DNA of 64,000 nucleotides from Whalleya microplaca (lineage: Eukaryota > Ascomycota > Sordariomycetes > Xylariales > Xylariaceae), in assembly GCA_022497155.1 (NCBI GenBank), contig MU385761.1:310001-374000 (forward strand). Reading direction: 5' to 3'. Position 1 is the stretch's first letter, and each line of letters starts with the position of its first letter. Shown piece after piece: positions 1-11,347 of this stretch. The notes beneath the pieces are model-generated. The model saw only the letters and a list, made by a program, of their open reading frames with translations. It was not told where the DNA came from and did not search any database. A program made the position numbers and the translations under genes.

Positions 1-1
1 G

Positions 2-656
2 TATACAGCGCTAGGAACTACGGATCCAGAACTGCAGAACTTTCTGATTACCCCTACTAACGATAAGGAAGGAAACCTCTGCCGTAACCAGGTACGCATT
101 CCTTCCAGCTCAGATATCCAACCCGTTATAATGCTCGCTTCGCTTGAAGCGAGGCTCGTTCATATCTCTAACGCTTCATACCTAGAAAATCCGGAGTTCG
201 GCCTACACGTCTGTCAGCGTCCTTGGCCTCTGTCTAATCTACGGTATCGGCGCCCTTATTGTCGTCACCTCATTCCTCACTGAGCCGGCCTTACGTCGGA
301 TATGCGAGCGACGGAAGAACAGAAATTACCAACATCTCGAGTGGGCATCCAACTCAGCTCTGCAGCTGCACCGTCGTGCGCAACAAGAACTTGGCGTAGA
401 GTGGTCGGGCTGTCGTGATACAGTACCAGTTACAAAGGGGGAGGTGATGCTTGTTAACTCAGATGTCAGGGATGCAAGATGTAGTTTTGCCAATGAAGGC
501 GCGGGAGATGACACAGCGGCAACTGCACCAACGGTTGTACCCAAGGTCGAACAGCCGGCTCAGGCAACGCCCGAAGCAGGAAAGACTGCGCAGAATACTA
601 AACATGACTCAGTAAATATTACGGAGAATGAAGTGACTACTGCTGCAACGGCTTAA
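2..656 (+). CDS. C-terminal part of a fungal integral membrane protein (5' end outside window)
   Basis: Two exons are visible, 2-91 and 186-656, joined over a 94-nt GT-AG intron (92-185) that keeps the frame (…CRNQ|KIRSSAY…). The second exon encodes one clear hydrophobic segment (VSVLGLCLIYGIGALIVV and following residues) near its start. A basic stretch (LRRICERRKNR) follows, then a soluble tail (EWASNSALQLHRRAQQELGVEW) and a low-complexity Thr/Ala/Glu-rich end. The layout of last transmembrane helix, basic stop-transfer segment and cytosolic tail resembles a lineage-specific fungal membrane protein family, but I cannot name it or give a function. The start lies upstream of the window. The stop is TAA at 654-656. 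Confidence 0.6.
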
Positions 657-1573
657 GGAAGCAGGAGGCGCATGTTGAGTAATAGGTGTGTATTTTTGTA
701 AAATAACAAGCTTAGGAGCAAAAGGCCCGGCTGTGCCACAACCCTTCAACCTAGTTAAGAGGATATACATCTGGATTGTGTTTTGAATAAGAGGCTGATC
801 ATTGACATGTTGCCTCTTCTAGGCTTATCGCCGATCTATTGCCTTCTTCTCATTTCTAGACCATGTGTTGAACGAAATTGTATTTTTTGTAATTTGTGAT
901 TTTCTTTTGTGCCTTCTATAACATAATCAATTTTCCTTCCTCAACAATAATGACAAGAGACCTGAGGGTTTTGAGGCTTGAATGCTCTCGAGCTAGAGGA
1001 TAACTTAATACCAACACTGCTAAAACGAGTACCTACAGATGGTAGTATATGAACAAAACCGATACCTTAATGCTAATGGATATGGAGAGAACTAAGAGAT
1101 ATCAAATCTGTACAAAAAGGTAGTATTTTTTTTATAATTTATATACAAGAATATATTGTCAATTAGTCTTTCACTGTATGCACGGAATCCTTGGCATTTA
1201 AGTGATTTTTACTTCACATATACATATAAAAACACGTCCTTTAAGCTGAGCATCAATGACAAGTGACATTATAGTGTATATATTTGTAGGGAACGAAGGG
1301 TCATATTAATGAATCATTCCAGGTTCTGGAGCATGCGTGTAAGTGGTACGTACCTACGCAGCTACGTTATCACCGAAGCTGGAGTGGGTCCCGATGACCC
1401 GGTGCTGGCCGGATCTTCAAAACGGAGAAATAATTTAGCGGCCCAATGACGAGCACATTAATTCGGTTGACCTTGGGACCGCCTCGACTTCCTTGCCACT
1501 GAGCTCAATTGATGCAATCGATGCATCCTCCCTCCCCAACCGCCAATCGCCCATTGACCTTCACACAACGCAG
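657..1573. other. Intergenic region, AT-rich, no gene seen
   Basis: This holds the 3' flank of the membrane-protein gene and the promoter of the complex I gene. AT-rich runs lie around 1120-1160. I see no convincing ORF, RNA gene or repeat. Confidence 0.6.
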
Positions 1574-3142
1574 ATGGCGTCGCTATATCGGATTGCCGGC
1601 TGCGGCGCCAAGCGTCTGCAGCTCGCGAGGCCGACCATGCGCGCCTTTTCGCAGTCCGCGATGCGACGGGCGAGCGAGCTGCCGCCGCACGAACGCACCA
1701 CCATCGTGCCCGTCGACCCGGAATTCGCCCATCCCGCCGACCCCTACGGCATGCAGCGCCGCCAGAACCAGGACCGCACCGTCGAGGCGTCGCGCGAGGG
1801 CAGCATAAGCGACCGGAAGGTCCGCCACTACACCGTCAACTTCGGGCCGCAGCATCCCGCCGCCCACGGTGTGTTGCGCCTGATCCTCGAGCTGAGCGGC
1901 GAGGAGATCGTGCGCGCCGATCCCCATGTCGGTCTGCTGCACCGGGGAACCGAGAAGTTGATCGAATACAAGACCTACCTACAAGCTCTACCTTACTTCG
2001 ACCGGCTGGACTACGTCTCTATGATGACCAATGAGCAATGCTTCTCCCTGGCTGTTGAGAAGCTGCTGAATGTGGAAATCCCGCAGCGGGCGAAGTTCAT
2101 TCGAACCCTGTTTGGAGAGATCACGAGAATTCTAAACCACCTCATGTCCGTCTTATCCCACGCCATGGACGTTGGCGCCTTGACGCCTTTCTTGTGGGGA
2201 TTTGAGGAACGAGAGAAGTTAATGGTAAGCCCACCCTATTCGTGAATTTATTGGTGGATCTATCTAGATAATGGCGCGGTGTCTATCTAAAGGAGTTCAG
2301 GTCTAATTTTAAATTCTTTTATCTGTAGGAATTCTACGAACGTGTCTCCGGAGCCCGTTTGCACGCCGCCTACGTCAGACCTGGTGGTGTCCACCAGGAC
2401 ATACCGGTGGGTCTACTAGACGACATCTACCAATGGGCCACGCAATTTGGCGACCGAATCGACGAAACCGAAGAAATGCTCACAGACAACCGTATCTGGA
2501 TCCAAAGACTGCAGGGCGTCGGTGTCGTTCCCGCCGAAGAGGCCCTCAACCTATCCTTCACTGGCGTTATGCTGAGAGGATCCGGTGTCCCGTGGGATAT
2601 TCGGAAGAGCCAGCCGTATGATGCATACGACCAAGTCGAGTTCGATATCCCCGTCGGTGTTCATGGCGACTGTTACGATCGGTATTTGTGCCGAATGGAA
2701 GAGTTCCGCCAGTCCCTCCGAATCATCTACCAATGCCTGAACAAGATGCCCGCGGGTCCGGTCCGAGTTGAGGATTACAAGGTGTCCCCGCCTCCGCGAG
2801 CCGCCATGAAGGAGAACATGGAGGCCCTCATTCACCACTTTTTACTTTACACCAAGGGGTACTCGGTACCTCCCGGTGAGACATACTCGGCCATTGAGGC
2901 GCCCAAGGGAGAGATGGGAGTCTACGTCGTCAGTGATGGCAGCGAAAGGCCATACCGTTGCCACATTCGGGCCCCTGGATTTGCACATTTGGGTGGTTTC
3001 GACCACGTGTGCAGAGGACATTTGTTGGCCGACGCGGTGGCGGTGATCGGTACGATGGATCTGGTGTTCGGTAAGTTTCACATCTCTCATCATCTCAAGA
3101 TTAAATACTAACGACGATTCTATAGGTGAGGTAGATAGGTAG
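1574..3142 (+). CDS. NADH:ubiquinone oxidoreductase 49 kDa subunit (NDUFS2/NuoD type), mitochondrial
   Basis: Complex I peripheral-arm subunit that helps form the quinone-binding site. Three exons are inferred: 1574-2224, 2329-3070 and 3126-3142, with introns of 104 and 55 nt. They give 469 aa, the usual fungal length. The start at ATG 1574 (MASLYRIAG) begins an Arg/Ser-rich presequence; an upstream in-frame ATG at 1493 would add 27 residues with no targeting character. Family motifs are [15 protein letters not shown], with the quinone-site His, and [13 protein letters not shown]. The last exon is only 17 nt and supplies the conserved ending GEVDR. Reading through that intron instead gives a non-conserved tail ([12 protein letters not shown]). 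Confidence 0.96.
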
Positions 3143-3897
3143 TCTATCACGGATTGATTAAAAAATAGAAAGAAATTCGTGGTGCAAAGTTAGCACTGGC
3201 TCTCATATGTATGATAGTCTGCGAGAGGCAACACGTTAGAACGGTGGCGCATCCGCATCAGGCGTTGCGGTGCTCCGTATATATTACAAGATTTTTCATC
3301 ACTAGATCTTTATTTTGTCATGTCCTCTCATTATCTGCTCTAGCTTTCTCTCTAACTCTGCTCTAATTTCCTTACTTATCTATCACCGTGACGTTAGCCT
3401 CTAGATCACTGACATTATATAGGAAGGGGAACTCACACATATGCCATCGAGATATGCAGGCAGGGTCTTCTCGCTACCAGTAAGATCGAGTCCTTATTAT
3501 CGCCTAGATTCCTTCCAACGCCGCCTCCATATAGAAACACCCTTCGGTTCGTGCGCTTTTGTCGTCTAGTGCGGATGTTTACAATGTCGAGATCATCCAT
3601 CGTCCCAAGGTCTGAACAAGGGGGAGCTGGCGTTCAAGAATAGGGGACCGTCCAGTTGTGCAATTAAACCCATCTCGATGAGCCAGCTCACGGACTAACC
3701 AGCTTCCAACACATGTCCGGTGTTCCGTTCGATCAAGTGATTCCGAGACTTGGTGGTTTGAAGAGATCACGAGAAAGGTTCTTGGTCGAGGAGAGAGAGA
3801 GAGGCTTCCGTGTACGAAAAGGAGAGTTGCGTTGCGGAACCGACGACGATGACGATGGCAATGAGAGAGGCAGCGAGACAGACCAGACTTGGCTGAC
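3143..3897. other. Convergent 3' intergenic region
   Basis: The region lies between the 3' ends of the complex I gene (+) and the Cys-rich protein gene (-). It is AT-rich to mixed sequence and presumably holds both polyadenylation regions. No further gene is supported. Confidence 0.5.
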
Positions 3898-5112
3898 TTA
3901 ACGCGAGTGCGGGCGCGGACCCCCAGGCTGCCGCGGCGGGTACAGCAGCTCGCAGTCCTCGAACGGCGGCATGTGCGAGTCGCCCTCGGGCCCGGCGCCG
4001 ATCGGCAGGCCCGCCATCGGCACCGCCTCCGTCCCCGCCTCGTACCACACCGTCTGCATGTCGAGCGGGCGCTGGCGCTGCTGCTCTGCCTCCGCCGGCG
4101 CGGAGCCCGCGCGCGGCGCGTTGAAGGTCCAGCGCGCCGGCCGGCCCGGGGGAGGGGGAGTCGGAGTCGGAGGCCAGCCCGGATAATCCGACCGAGGGGG
4201 CACGCCGCCTGGGTATTGCTGCGGGTACTGCTGGTATTCGTCCGCCGGCGGCTCGATGAACAGCGCAGGGGGGCCAATCGGCGGGTGTAGTACTGCCGGG
4301 CCTTCGATTCTGGCGATGGCGGTGTTGGTGTTGGCGACGGCGATGCTGCTGCTGGTGGTGTTGGTGATAGCAGGGCCTTCGATTCTGCCGACGGCGGTGC
4401 TGGCGATATTGGTGGTAGCAGGGCCTTCGAGGAGCTGCTGCTGCTCCGCCGGCCATCCCATGTACGGCGACACGTAGTTGTCGAAGCGGATCTCGCAGTT
4501 GCAGTTTCCCGGCCCGTCGTGCTGGTGCAGCGGCGCGTGCTCCTGGTTCCACTCCGCGCCGTACACACTCGGCAGGCGCACCGCGACCCCGACGTTGCCG
4601 CCGGCCTGCGGCTCCTCCTCGTAGAGCGGCGGGAGCTTCGGCTGGCCCTTCTTCGCAGCGGATGAAGAAGTAGAAGAAGAGGCGTTTCCGGATCCGCCTG
4701 CTCCGCCACCGCCACGGTTGTTGGCTTTCTTGCCCTTGCCCTTGTTGCCCTTATTACCACCACCAGCGCCACCGCCGGAACTCTGACCCTGGTTGTGGTT
4801 GTGGTTGTGGTTCTGGTGGCCCATGACGCCGCCGGGGGCGACGACGCGCGGGTGCTGGAGGAAGGGGAAGCGCACGGGGCAGCCGCAGGCGCCGCGCTCG
4901 TGCATGAAGCGGTGCTCGAACTCGACGATGTTGACGTGGCGGAAGTGCAGGATGCGCGCGCAGGGCGGGCACATGCCGGGGGCCAGGATCGGGCGCGCCG
5001 CGCTGCGCGGGCACGACGGGTGGCTGTGCTGCTGCGTCGTCAGCGGGCAGGGCCGCTTCACCGGCAGGCTGGTGTGCCCGCACGTGTAGCCTATGTACTC
5101 CGTGAAGCACAT
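3898..5112 (-). CDS. Uncharacterised fungal protein with Cys/His-rich N-terminus and low-complexity C-terminus
   Basis: A single-exon ORF of 404 aa starting at ATG 5112 (MCFTEYIGYTCGH). The first ~85 residues hold regularly spaced Cys and His (YTCGHTSLPVKRPCP, a second CP, MCPPCARIL, HERGACGCPVRFP). This suggests metal binding or a fungal-specific cysteine domain. The remainder is disordered: an HNHNHNHNQ tract, Gly/Lys/Asn-rich stretches (GGGAGGGNKGNKGKGKK), then Pro-rich sequence. The central part carries loose repeats around (R/I)IEGPA(I/V), also visible in the DNA as recurring GGGCCTTCGA blocks near 4310-4440. Several antisense ORFs here are shadows produced by high GC. Function unknown; the C-terminus is likely fast-evolving. 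Confidence 0.75.
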   Translation of the reverse strand: MCFTEYIGYTCGHTSLPVKRPCPLTTQQHSHPSCPRSAARPILAPGMCPPCARILHFRHVNIVEFEHRFMHERGACGCPVRFPFLQHPRVVAPGGVMGHQNHNHNHNQGQSSGGGAGGGNKGNKGKGKKANNRGGGGAGGSGNASSSTSSSAAKKGQPKLPPLYEEEPQAGGNVGVAVRLPSVYGAEWNQEHAPLHQHDGPGNCNCEIRFDNYVSPYMGWPAEQQQLLEGPATTNIASTAVGRIEGPAITNTTSSSIAVANTNTAIARIEGPAVLHPPIGPPALFIEPPADEYQQYPQQYPGGVPPRSDYPGWPPTPTPPPPGRPARWTFNAPRAGSAPAEAEQQRQRPLDMQTVWYEAGTEAVPMAGLPIGAGPEGDSHMPPFEDCELLYPPRQPGGPRPHSR

Positions 5113-8100
5113 CTTGAGGTGTGTGGTTTTTGGTGTCTTGGTGTTTTGATGTCTTCGGACTTGGTACGAGGCAGGTAGTTCTGGTGTGATGTCTGATGTG
5201 ATGTAGGTATTCTTCAGTGGGAAAGGGGAGAGAGAGGGAGAAGGGGTAGGTGTATGTATTGGTTGGTGAAATAGATGAGAGGCTTGAATCTCGGGCTTTC
5301 TTCTTATGTGCTAATTCCTCTGATTAGCTACGGCGACAGGAAGCTGAGGCAGTAGGACTGGCGATGGAACACCTTAAGCTTGCTGGATGACTCGAAGTGT
5401 TCAGCCTTCGTTTCCGATGTAAGAGGAATTCCCGTCCGGCGGAAGGCGAGTGAGTGCTATTGTGTTGAAACCTCCGTGAGAATGAAGATGATGCTGGAAC
5501 GACGACCTCCGTAGTTGCTTACGTCAACGAGAAGCTGAGGAGCGACCGACTATCCGTGCTATCGGCCCGGAGCCCTGCTCTAGGATGTCTCCGTAATATC
5601 CTGGAATATTCTCGGGTGCCAGACAGGAAGCTGTTGGCTGCGTTGAGATACGATCCCAGGAAACCCAGGGGCTGCGTATGAGGTATGTTTGTGTGGTTGC
5701 ACTTCTATCAAACGGTTAGTATACTATTAGAACCCTCAGAGGCTAGTGGCCAGCTGAATATGGTAACTGCTAAAGAATAATGATAGTATCTGGAGACTGG
5801 GAAGGTTGCTCCGAATTACACGCATACTACGATGCCGTGCAGAGTGCAGCCCAGAGTGCCAGAGTGCAGCGCACAGGCCACAACTTTGGTATTGGTATGA
5901 TACGCTGGTAGTTAGAATCATCAAAAGTGCTGGCTAAGGAGAATCACTGATAATTGCAAGATTATCTTACTATGGTGCGTGGATACTGTGTTTGCCTATG
6001 GTCCCATGTGTGGTTGGTGCTGCACCTTATCTGGCGTATCAGAGGCACTTGTTTGGTAATGGACTGTACTGAAAAGGAAATTGCACTTACTGCAGTGAGG
6101 AAGGGGAGAGATGCCTACCACGTTCTGAAATGACAAGGGGAGTTTGTGTTCTTAATTCCTCCCTAAAATGTGTAGGTATGCGGGGGAGAAACTAAAAGGC
6201 GTGAGTATAACGTCTCAAACCTTTTATAGCAACCAATTATGATTGCTGAAGCCCGCTTCTGTAGTTCCAGACGATGTCAGATGACTCCCTGGGCGAATAA
6301 TAGGGCAGGATCCACGCTTAACATTCGCTGGGATGGCGTAAAGGACAGAATGGCGTGAGTAACAGTGTGCCTTGATATGACAAGACAGATTGTCAGGTTT
6401 AAGCGACGAAGGAAACGAATGACTGAAGGTGGTTACGCTGTGTGCTTGGGGAGGCAGGATCGGGCTTTTGACAAGCGGGTAGGTAGTTCAGCGTATATGA
6501 GGATTTCATAGACAAGTAGAGAGAATATATGCCTTACGTAAGGTCAAGAAGAGGTGGGCAGGTATTAAGAAAGGTCCACATGCCAGCAGGTGACTAGATA
6601 CGATCAGTATGTAGACGAATAACTAGATATGATTCATATACCTACGGGTGACTAAAGATGATCGCTCCAAGCGGTGCAGAGTCATCAATTGTAGTAGTCG
6701 CAGTCCTTGGGAGACAGGAAGACACTGAGTCACGAAAGGTAAGCACTCAGAGCTCCCACTTAATGTCATCTGAGATTGGGAAGAGGAGGATGGTGACAGG
6801 TCAGAGATTCAGTGCAAATACTCAAGGAGATTGCGAGGGTGAATAATTGCATCGCATATATCTTGACATGAACCGACTTATGTCGACAGTACGACGGGCA
6901 ACTTTACAACTTACCAACTAAGCATCTGGCGAGAAGATTCAATGGTCTAGATGTATGCTAGATCTGGTTTTCACGACCAACGTACAGAAGTTCTTTGTTA
7001 GATGTTGTTCTTGAGATCATGCGACAGTCGACTCGTCAACACATTATCCACTGAAAATTTGGTATGATGACCGGAATGGGAGGTCAAAATGCCAACGTAG
7101 CGATAGTCGTCTTAAGAAACTTGCGGGAGTAAGCAGGAGATGAGTGTTTGCTTGCTTCTGTGGACATATAGTGTAATGTATGTGTTGGTTTGCTTAAGAC
7201 TTAGGTGTTCGCTGTGGATGGTACAGAAGAAGCTTTATCTTGTGGATCCAGAGACAATACCTAATAGAAGAACCTTGGCGATACAAGTAATCTGCAGAGA
7301 TATTTACCTACACGAATGCTAACAACTATTCAAGCTTAAAAGCCTGGAAAGATTGCGGCTACACGTTCGTCGTAAGACGAGATGGATGATACCTGAGCAA
7401 CAGGTCCTCGGAATGTATGTAGGCAGGCATAGGAGAGGCATAATAACTTTCTACGACTGTGGTGAGTTCATGACATTATGATTTTGGAGACCTGGGTTCT
7501 TTGAATGGGCGATGTATGCTGAACCTGATGTCGACAGTGCGAGGAGGCCGTTTAAATGTATGGTTTGAACTAGCAACTAACATATGACAAACATAGTGGC
7601 GACTATATTTAAGCTTGCTTCTAGTAATCAGATTAATATTTGCAGGTACACTTACATGGTCAGATGTCAATGATGCAATGGGAGGTTGTAGTCGCGCAAG
7701 AGTTTGATCAGATACAAGACTCCATAGACACCCAGTAAACTGTCAAAGCTTCGGTTACAGTAGATGAGACTATAAAATGACGAAATTCAGCAATGTCGCA
7801 GATGATCAGCGTGGGATTCATGAACTTGGAGGATATATATGTTCAACGGGCTAGGTGGATGTCATGGAATATGGGGTTGGAGGATATACGTGGAAACCTA
7901 GTTCACATATCTTCCTGCCGATGTGTGAGACGATGGAAAACTATGTACTCAGGTGCTGATAAACTAAATAGCTGAAAAGGTCTAGTTTTATTAGAGTTCA
8001 TAGATTCTTTGCTAGGTTCCCGATGTTGGAGACACATCAGATAAGTGGACGACCTGGTAAGATATTGGGTCTTAGAAGAATATCATCTACGGTCGCGGGG

Positions 8101-8880
8101 GACAACTCTTAGATAGTCTGGGGGACTTCATGGTTGCTCATCGCAGAGTCAATGGCCACTGTTCGAGTTATTTTGCAGCGTCCTATGGAAAGGCCACGGA
8201 GTATCAGGGATGGACTGCCTCGGCATAAAGTACTTGAGACGATAACTGCCGTTGAACGTAAAATTGCTCGCATTAAATTAGTATCAAGCCCTCTTGATCG
8301 GGAGAGGCATCAGCAGGTGGCGTAGATATCGTCTATTACTTGCTGGCGTATATAATCGCTTTGAAAATTCTTGTCTGTATGCCAATGGCTTCCTTGATGT
8401 AGAGCAGCAATTAGTTTCCAGTGTATCAGTAGTAGGTTCCTTCAAAGAAGATAGCAAGAGTTGATGGTGCGAGAAAGAAACATGAGTTTAGGACAGGGGG
8501 TAAAACTGGAGGTGATGGTATTAAAGGGGTCTAAAGACACAATCTGGGTACAGCTCCTACCAGTGATTACCAACATGATGCCGAGGTATTATATATACTT
8601 AGGAAAGACTCGCTCGTGGTGCAGGTGATTGTAGTTGAAGACAAATTTGAATTTTTCTCGTAGTATGGCAACAGCCAGTAGACCTCTCTTGAACCTTGGT
8701 AGGCCTGCATATGTTCTAGTTGAGTCTTGTGCTAGATGCCTGGGAGCAATACCGAAATAGATATAGCACCAGATGAGATTTGTTTGGCTCATTATCAATA
8801 TCTTGTTAACATACGCCCTATAGGGCTGAGTGGTACGGGCCTACGTATGGCCGATACGCCTATACATGTATATATATATC

Positions 8881-8961
8881 AGGTGGCTTCGCCACCTTCC
8901 TATAGCTTCACCTTGCACTAATCAAGTCACTATACTCCTCATTACTTTGTCCCATATTGAC
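8881..8961. repeat. Diverged repeat, copy 1, with short hairpin
   Basis: It begins with a perfect hairpin, AGGTGGC-TTC-GCCACCT (8881-8897). The following ~60 nt align with 10165-10233 (CCTTGCAC, CAAG, CTCCTCAT, ACTTTGT and CCATA blocks conserved). Many differences are C/T or G/A, with copy 1 carrying the T/A state. Confidence 0.5.
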
Positions 8962-10150
8962 ATATCTATAGTATAAATAGGACTGGGATAAAACGGGCAT
9001 AAAAACATAACCCCTTTCCATCCCCTTTTCGAGTTTTGCCCATAGATTGCGTCAAGTTCTACATTTGGAAGTATATGAGCTGCTTATGGATAAACTGACA
9101 TAGTCAGAGATCATTCAATAGGATGTTAGTGGTTTGAATGGAACATATTGAGTGAGCAATTGGAGGTAATAGGAACCATACACTAATCCTTGGATGATGA
9201 ATTAGATGAAGGAAAGGTCGGTGCATCACAGGTGGTCGATTTAAGCATTCTGATTGCAGGTCGAGCAGAGCCTCACCTAGGTAACCAGCCACCCGGGGGC
9301 CAGGGAGTATGCAATCCGGGAATATAAAGAGACACGGGCTCAGTAACAGAGGATATTATTGGGTAATTTTTGCCGCATTCGTACACCATTACCGACAGCA
9401 TGGATTGGGTCACCTAGTGTAACGGCGGGCTGTGCAATCAGGGGCTCTATGGTTGGAGGGTGACATGGGATATGATCTGAGCCAATCGTGCACTTACCAA
9501 CCAGCATCTCCAATTTCGACATCCTTGAAGAGCCCTTCCAGATTTGATGTGGGTGAATACGATGTTTTTGAAAGCTTCCATCAATATCTCGCTGAAAGCC
9601 TACATTCTTGCGTATTTCATACATGAACCTGAGTAGCCAAGCCATGAGTAGTATCGCATACCAACGATGCTCTCCTTATTAAGCAGAAACCCTCTTAGGT
9701 ATAGACTGGGAGCGCAAAGACTGGCTCTAACCTCAATCATGTATAATACTACCTGCAGTGGATAATTCCTGAACCAAGTCCCTAAGCTCTACTACCACCA
9801 TACAGCAGGTCTCTTACTTTCTTATAAGTCCTACAGAATAATAGCATTACGGTTACAATTACCCAGTACGGTCGGACTACGAATGAGGAGGGTAGCGTAA
9901 AGTTCTTCAATTTGTCTTCTATTTTACCCGGCGGTGCCCAACACACGCAGCCACCACCTGCAGTGACGCAAGAAAGCCCGTCAACCTTAAAGCGGGTAAT
10001 ATTGGTTACATATTTATATAAGGTAGGACCAGAATACTCACAAACATGTAAGTTGACCCTTTCTTGGGGATTCAGGTATGATGCTGTTAAGATACCCCTT
10101 TTAGAGCTGATACAGGATAATATGGCGGCCGCCTGTGTACTGAATGGAAT

Positions 10151-10233
10151 AGGGGCGCTACCCCTCCTATATCTTGACCTTGCACCAGCCAAGCTGCAAC
10201 GCTCCTCATCACTTTGTTCCATACTGACTGAAA
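10151..10233. repeat. Diverged repeat, copy 2, with short hairpin
   Basis: This is the partner of 8881-8961. It starts with a shorter inverted repeat (AGGGG…CCCCT, about 10152-10166), then shares CCTTGCAC, CTCCTCAT and ACTTTGT blocks with copy 1. On the minus strand it lies in an open frame (MEQSDEERC); copy 1 has a similar frame (MGQSNEEYS) broken by a stop. Confidence 0.5.
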
Positions 10234-10528
10234 CAATGATACATTCGCATCCATATAGTAAAGAGGCAGTCATCTCATACCCAGGATCCGTATTTAAACA
10301 CTTACTATCTGAGCGAAGTCTCACTGCAACGTGCCAGTATATCTGGGTTTATACGCTTTTCATATACATATATACTTCGCTATCGTCTTCCATATCGAGC
10401 ATACAAACGTAGATTACAATCGGCCATAAATCAGTCACTCTGCATAGATACACACATTGATACACACACACATCATGCGCACACAAACATTCTCATATAT
10501 CCAAAACCCCCCTTACAATCCAAGCAAA

Positions 10529-11316
10529 CTACCACAAAGTGCGATCGCGCCCCTCGAACGCAAAGTTCAGCGCGACGCCGACGAACAGCGCGACGCACAG
10601 CACGCTGGGGCCGACGCGGTCGTAGTACTTGATGGCGCGGCGCTGGCGGATGGCCTGGCTGCGGTACAGGTAGATGGCGACGGAGTAGCAGAGCGACAGG
10701 ATGGCGAGCAGCGTGAAGATGCCGCTGACGACAAAGCTGAGGGGGCTCGGCCGCGGGCCGAAGTTGAGGAGCGTCACGGCGATCGTGCCGATGTAGATTG
10801 AGAATTCGAGCTGTGTTGCGAAAAACAGTTAGTAATGTGCTGATTTTCGTAGTGATGAGAATGGGGGTGGATATAAAAGGGGGTTACACACCCAACCAAG
10901 ATACGTCCTCTCAGCCGCAAAATACACCTTGGGCTCGACGCGCACGGGCACGTAGATCTTCTTGCCCTTGGGCGCGCGGAACTTCTTGGTCTGGATGTCG
11001 GCGTCGCCGAAGAACATCTGCGCGCGGTTGCTGCGCGACACCTGCGTCGCGCGCGGCCGCGGCGCCACCGCCAGCAGCACGGCCAGCGCCGTGCGCCCCG
11101 CCCCGCGCGCGTACCGCTGCGCCACCGTCGAGTAGTAGTGCCAGCCGCCGATGCGGCGCGCCTCCTCGATGGCATCGGAATCGTCATCGGAGTCATCGTC
11201 GGAATCGTAGAGCGGGTAGTCCTCGTTGGGCGTGGCGCCCTCGGCCGTCTGGCCTTCAACATCGCCTAGCGCGGGCGGGGGTCGGGGAGCACCGGGCGAG
11301 GGCGACAGCCCGTTCC

Positions 11317-11347
<31 letters not shown>

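Larger units (their letters stand above)
5113..10528. other. 5.4 kb gene-poor block with top-strand G excess and a diverged repeat pair
   Basis: No ORF here has the length, codon character or recognisable domain of a gene. From about 5.7 to 9.3 kb the top strand holds visibly more G than C (for example 8461-8520). On the minus strand this is a C-rich stretch upstream of the minus-strand gene at 3.9-5.1 kb, so it may be a long promoter or leader. The segment also contains the repeat copies at 8881-8961 and 10151-10233. A 180-codon minus frame at 9782-10324 overlaps the second copy and is discussed under findings. Confidence 0.5.

Noticed and set aside
3579..4772. 397-codon minus-strand ORF rich in Arg/Ser/Thr
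   Set aside because: It is in another frame of the Cys-rich protein gene. Arg/Ser low complexity is typical of a shifted frame in GC-rich coding DNA.
9782..10324. 180-codon minus-strand open frame with a hydrophobic end
   Set aside because: It opens with GTG rather than ATG and the opposite strand is equally open (166 codons). Only part is echoed in the diverged repeat. Not enough for a gene call.
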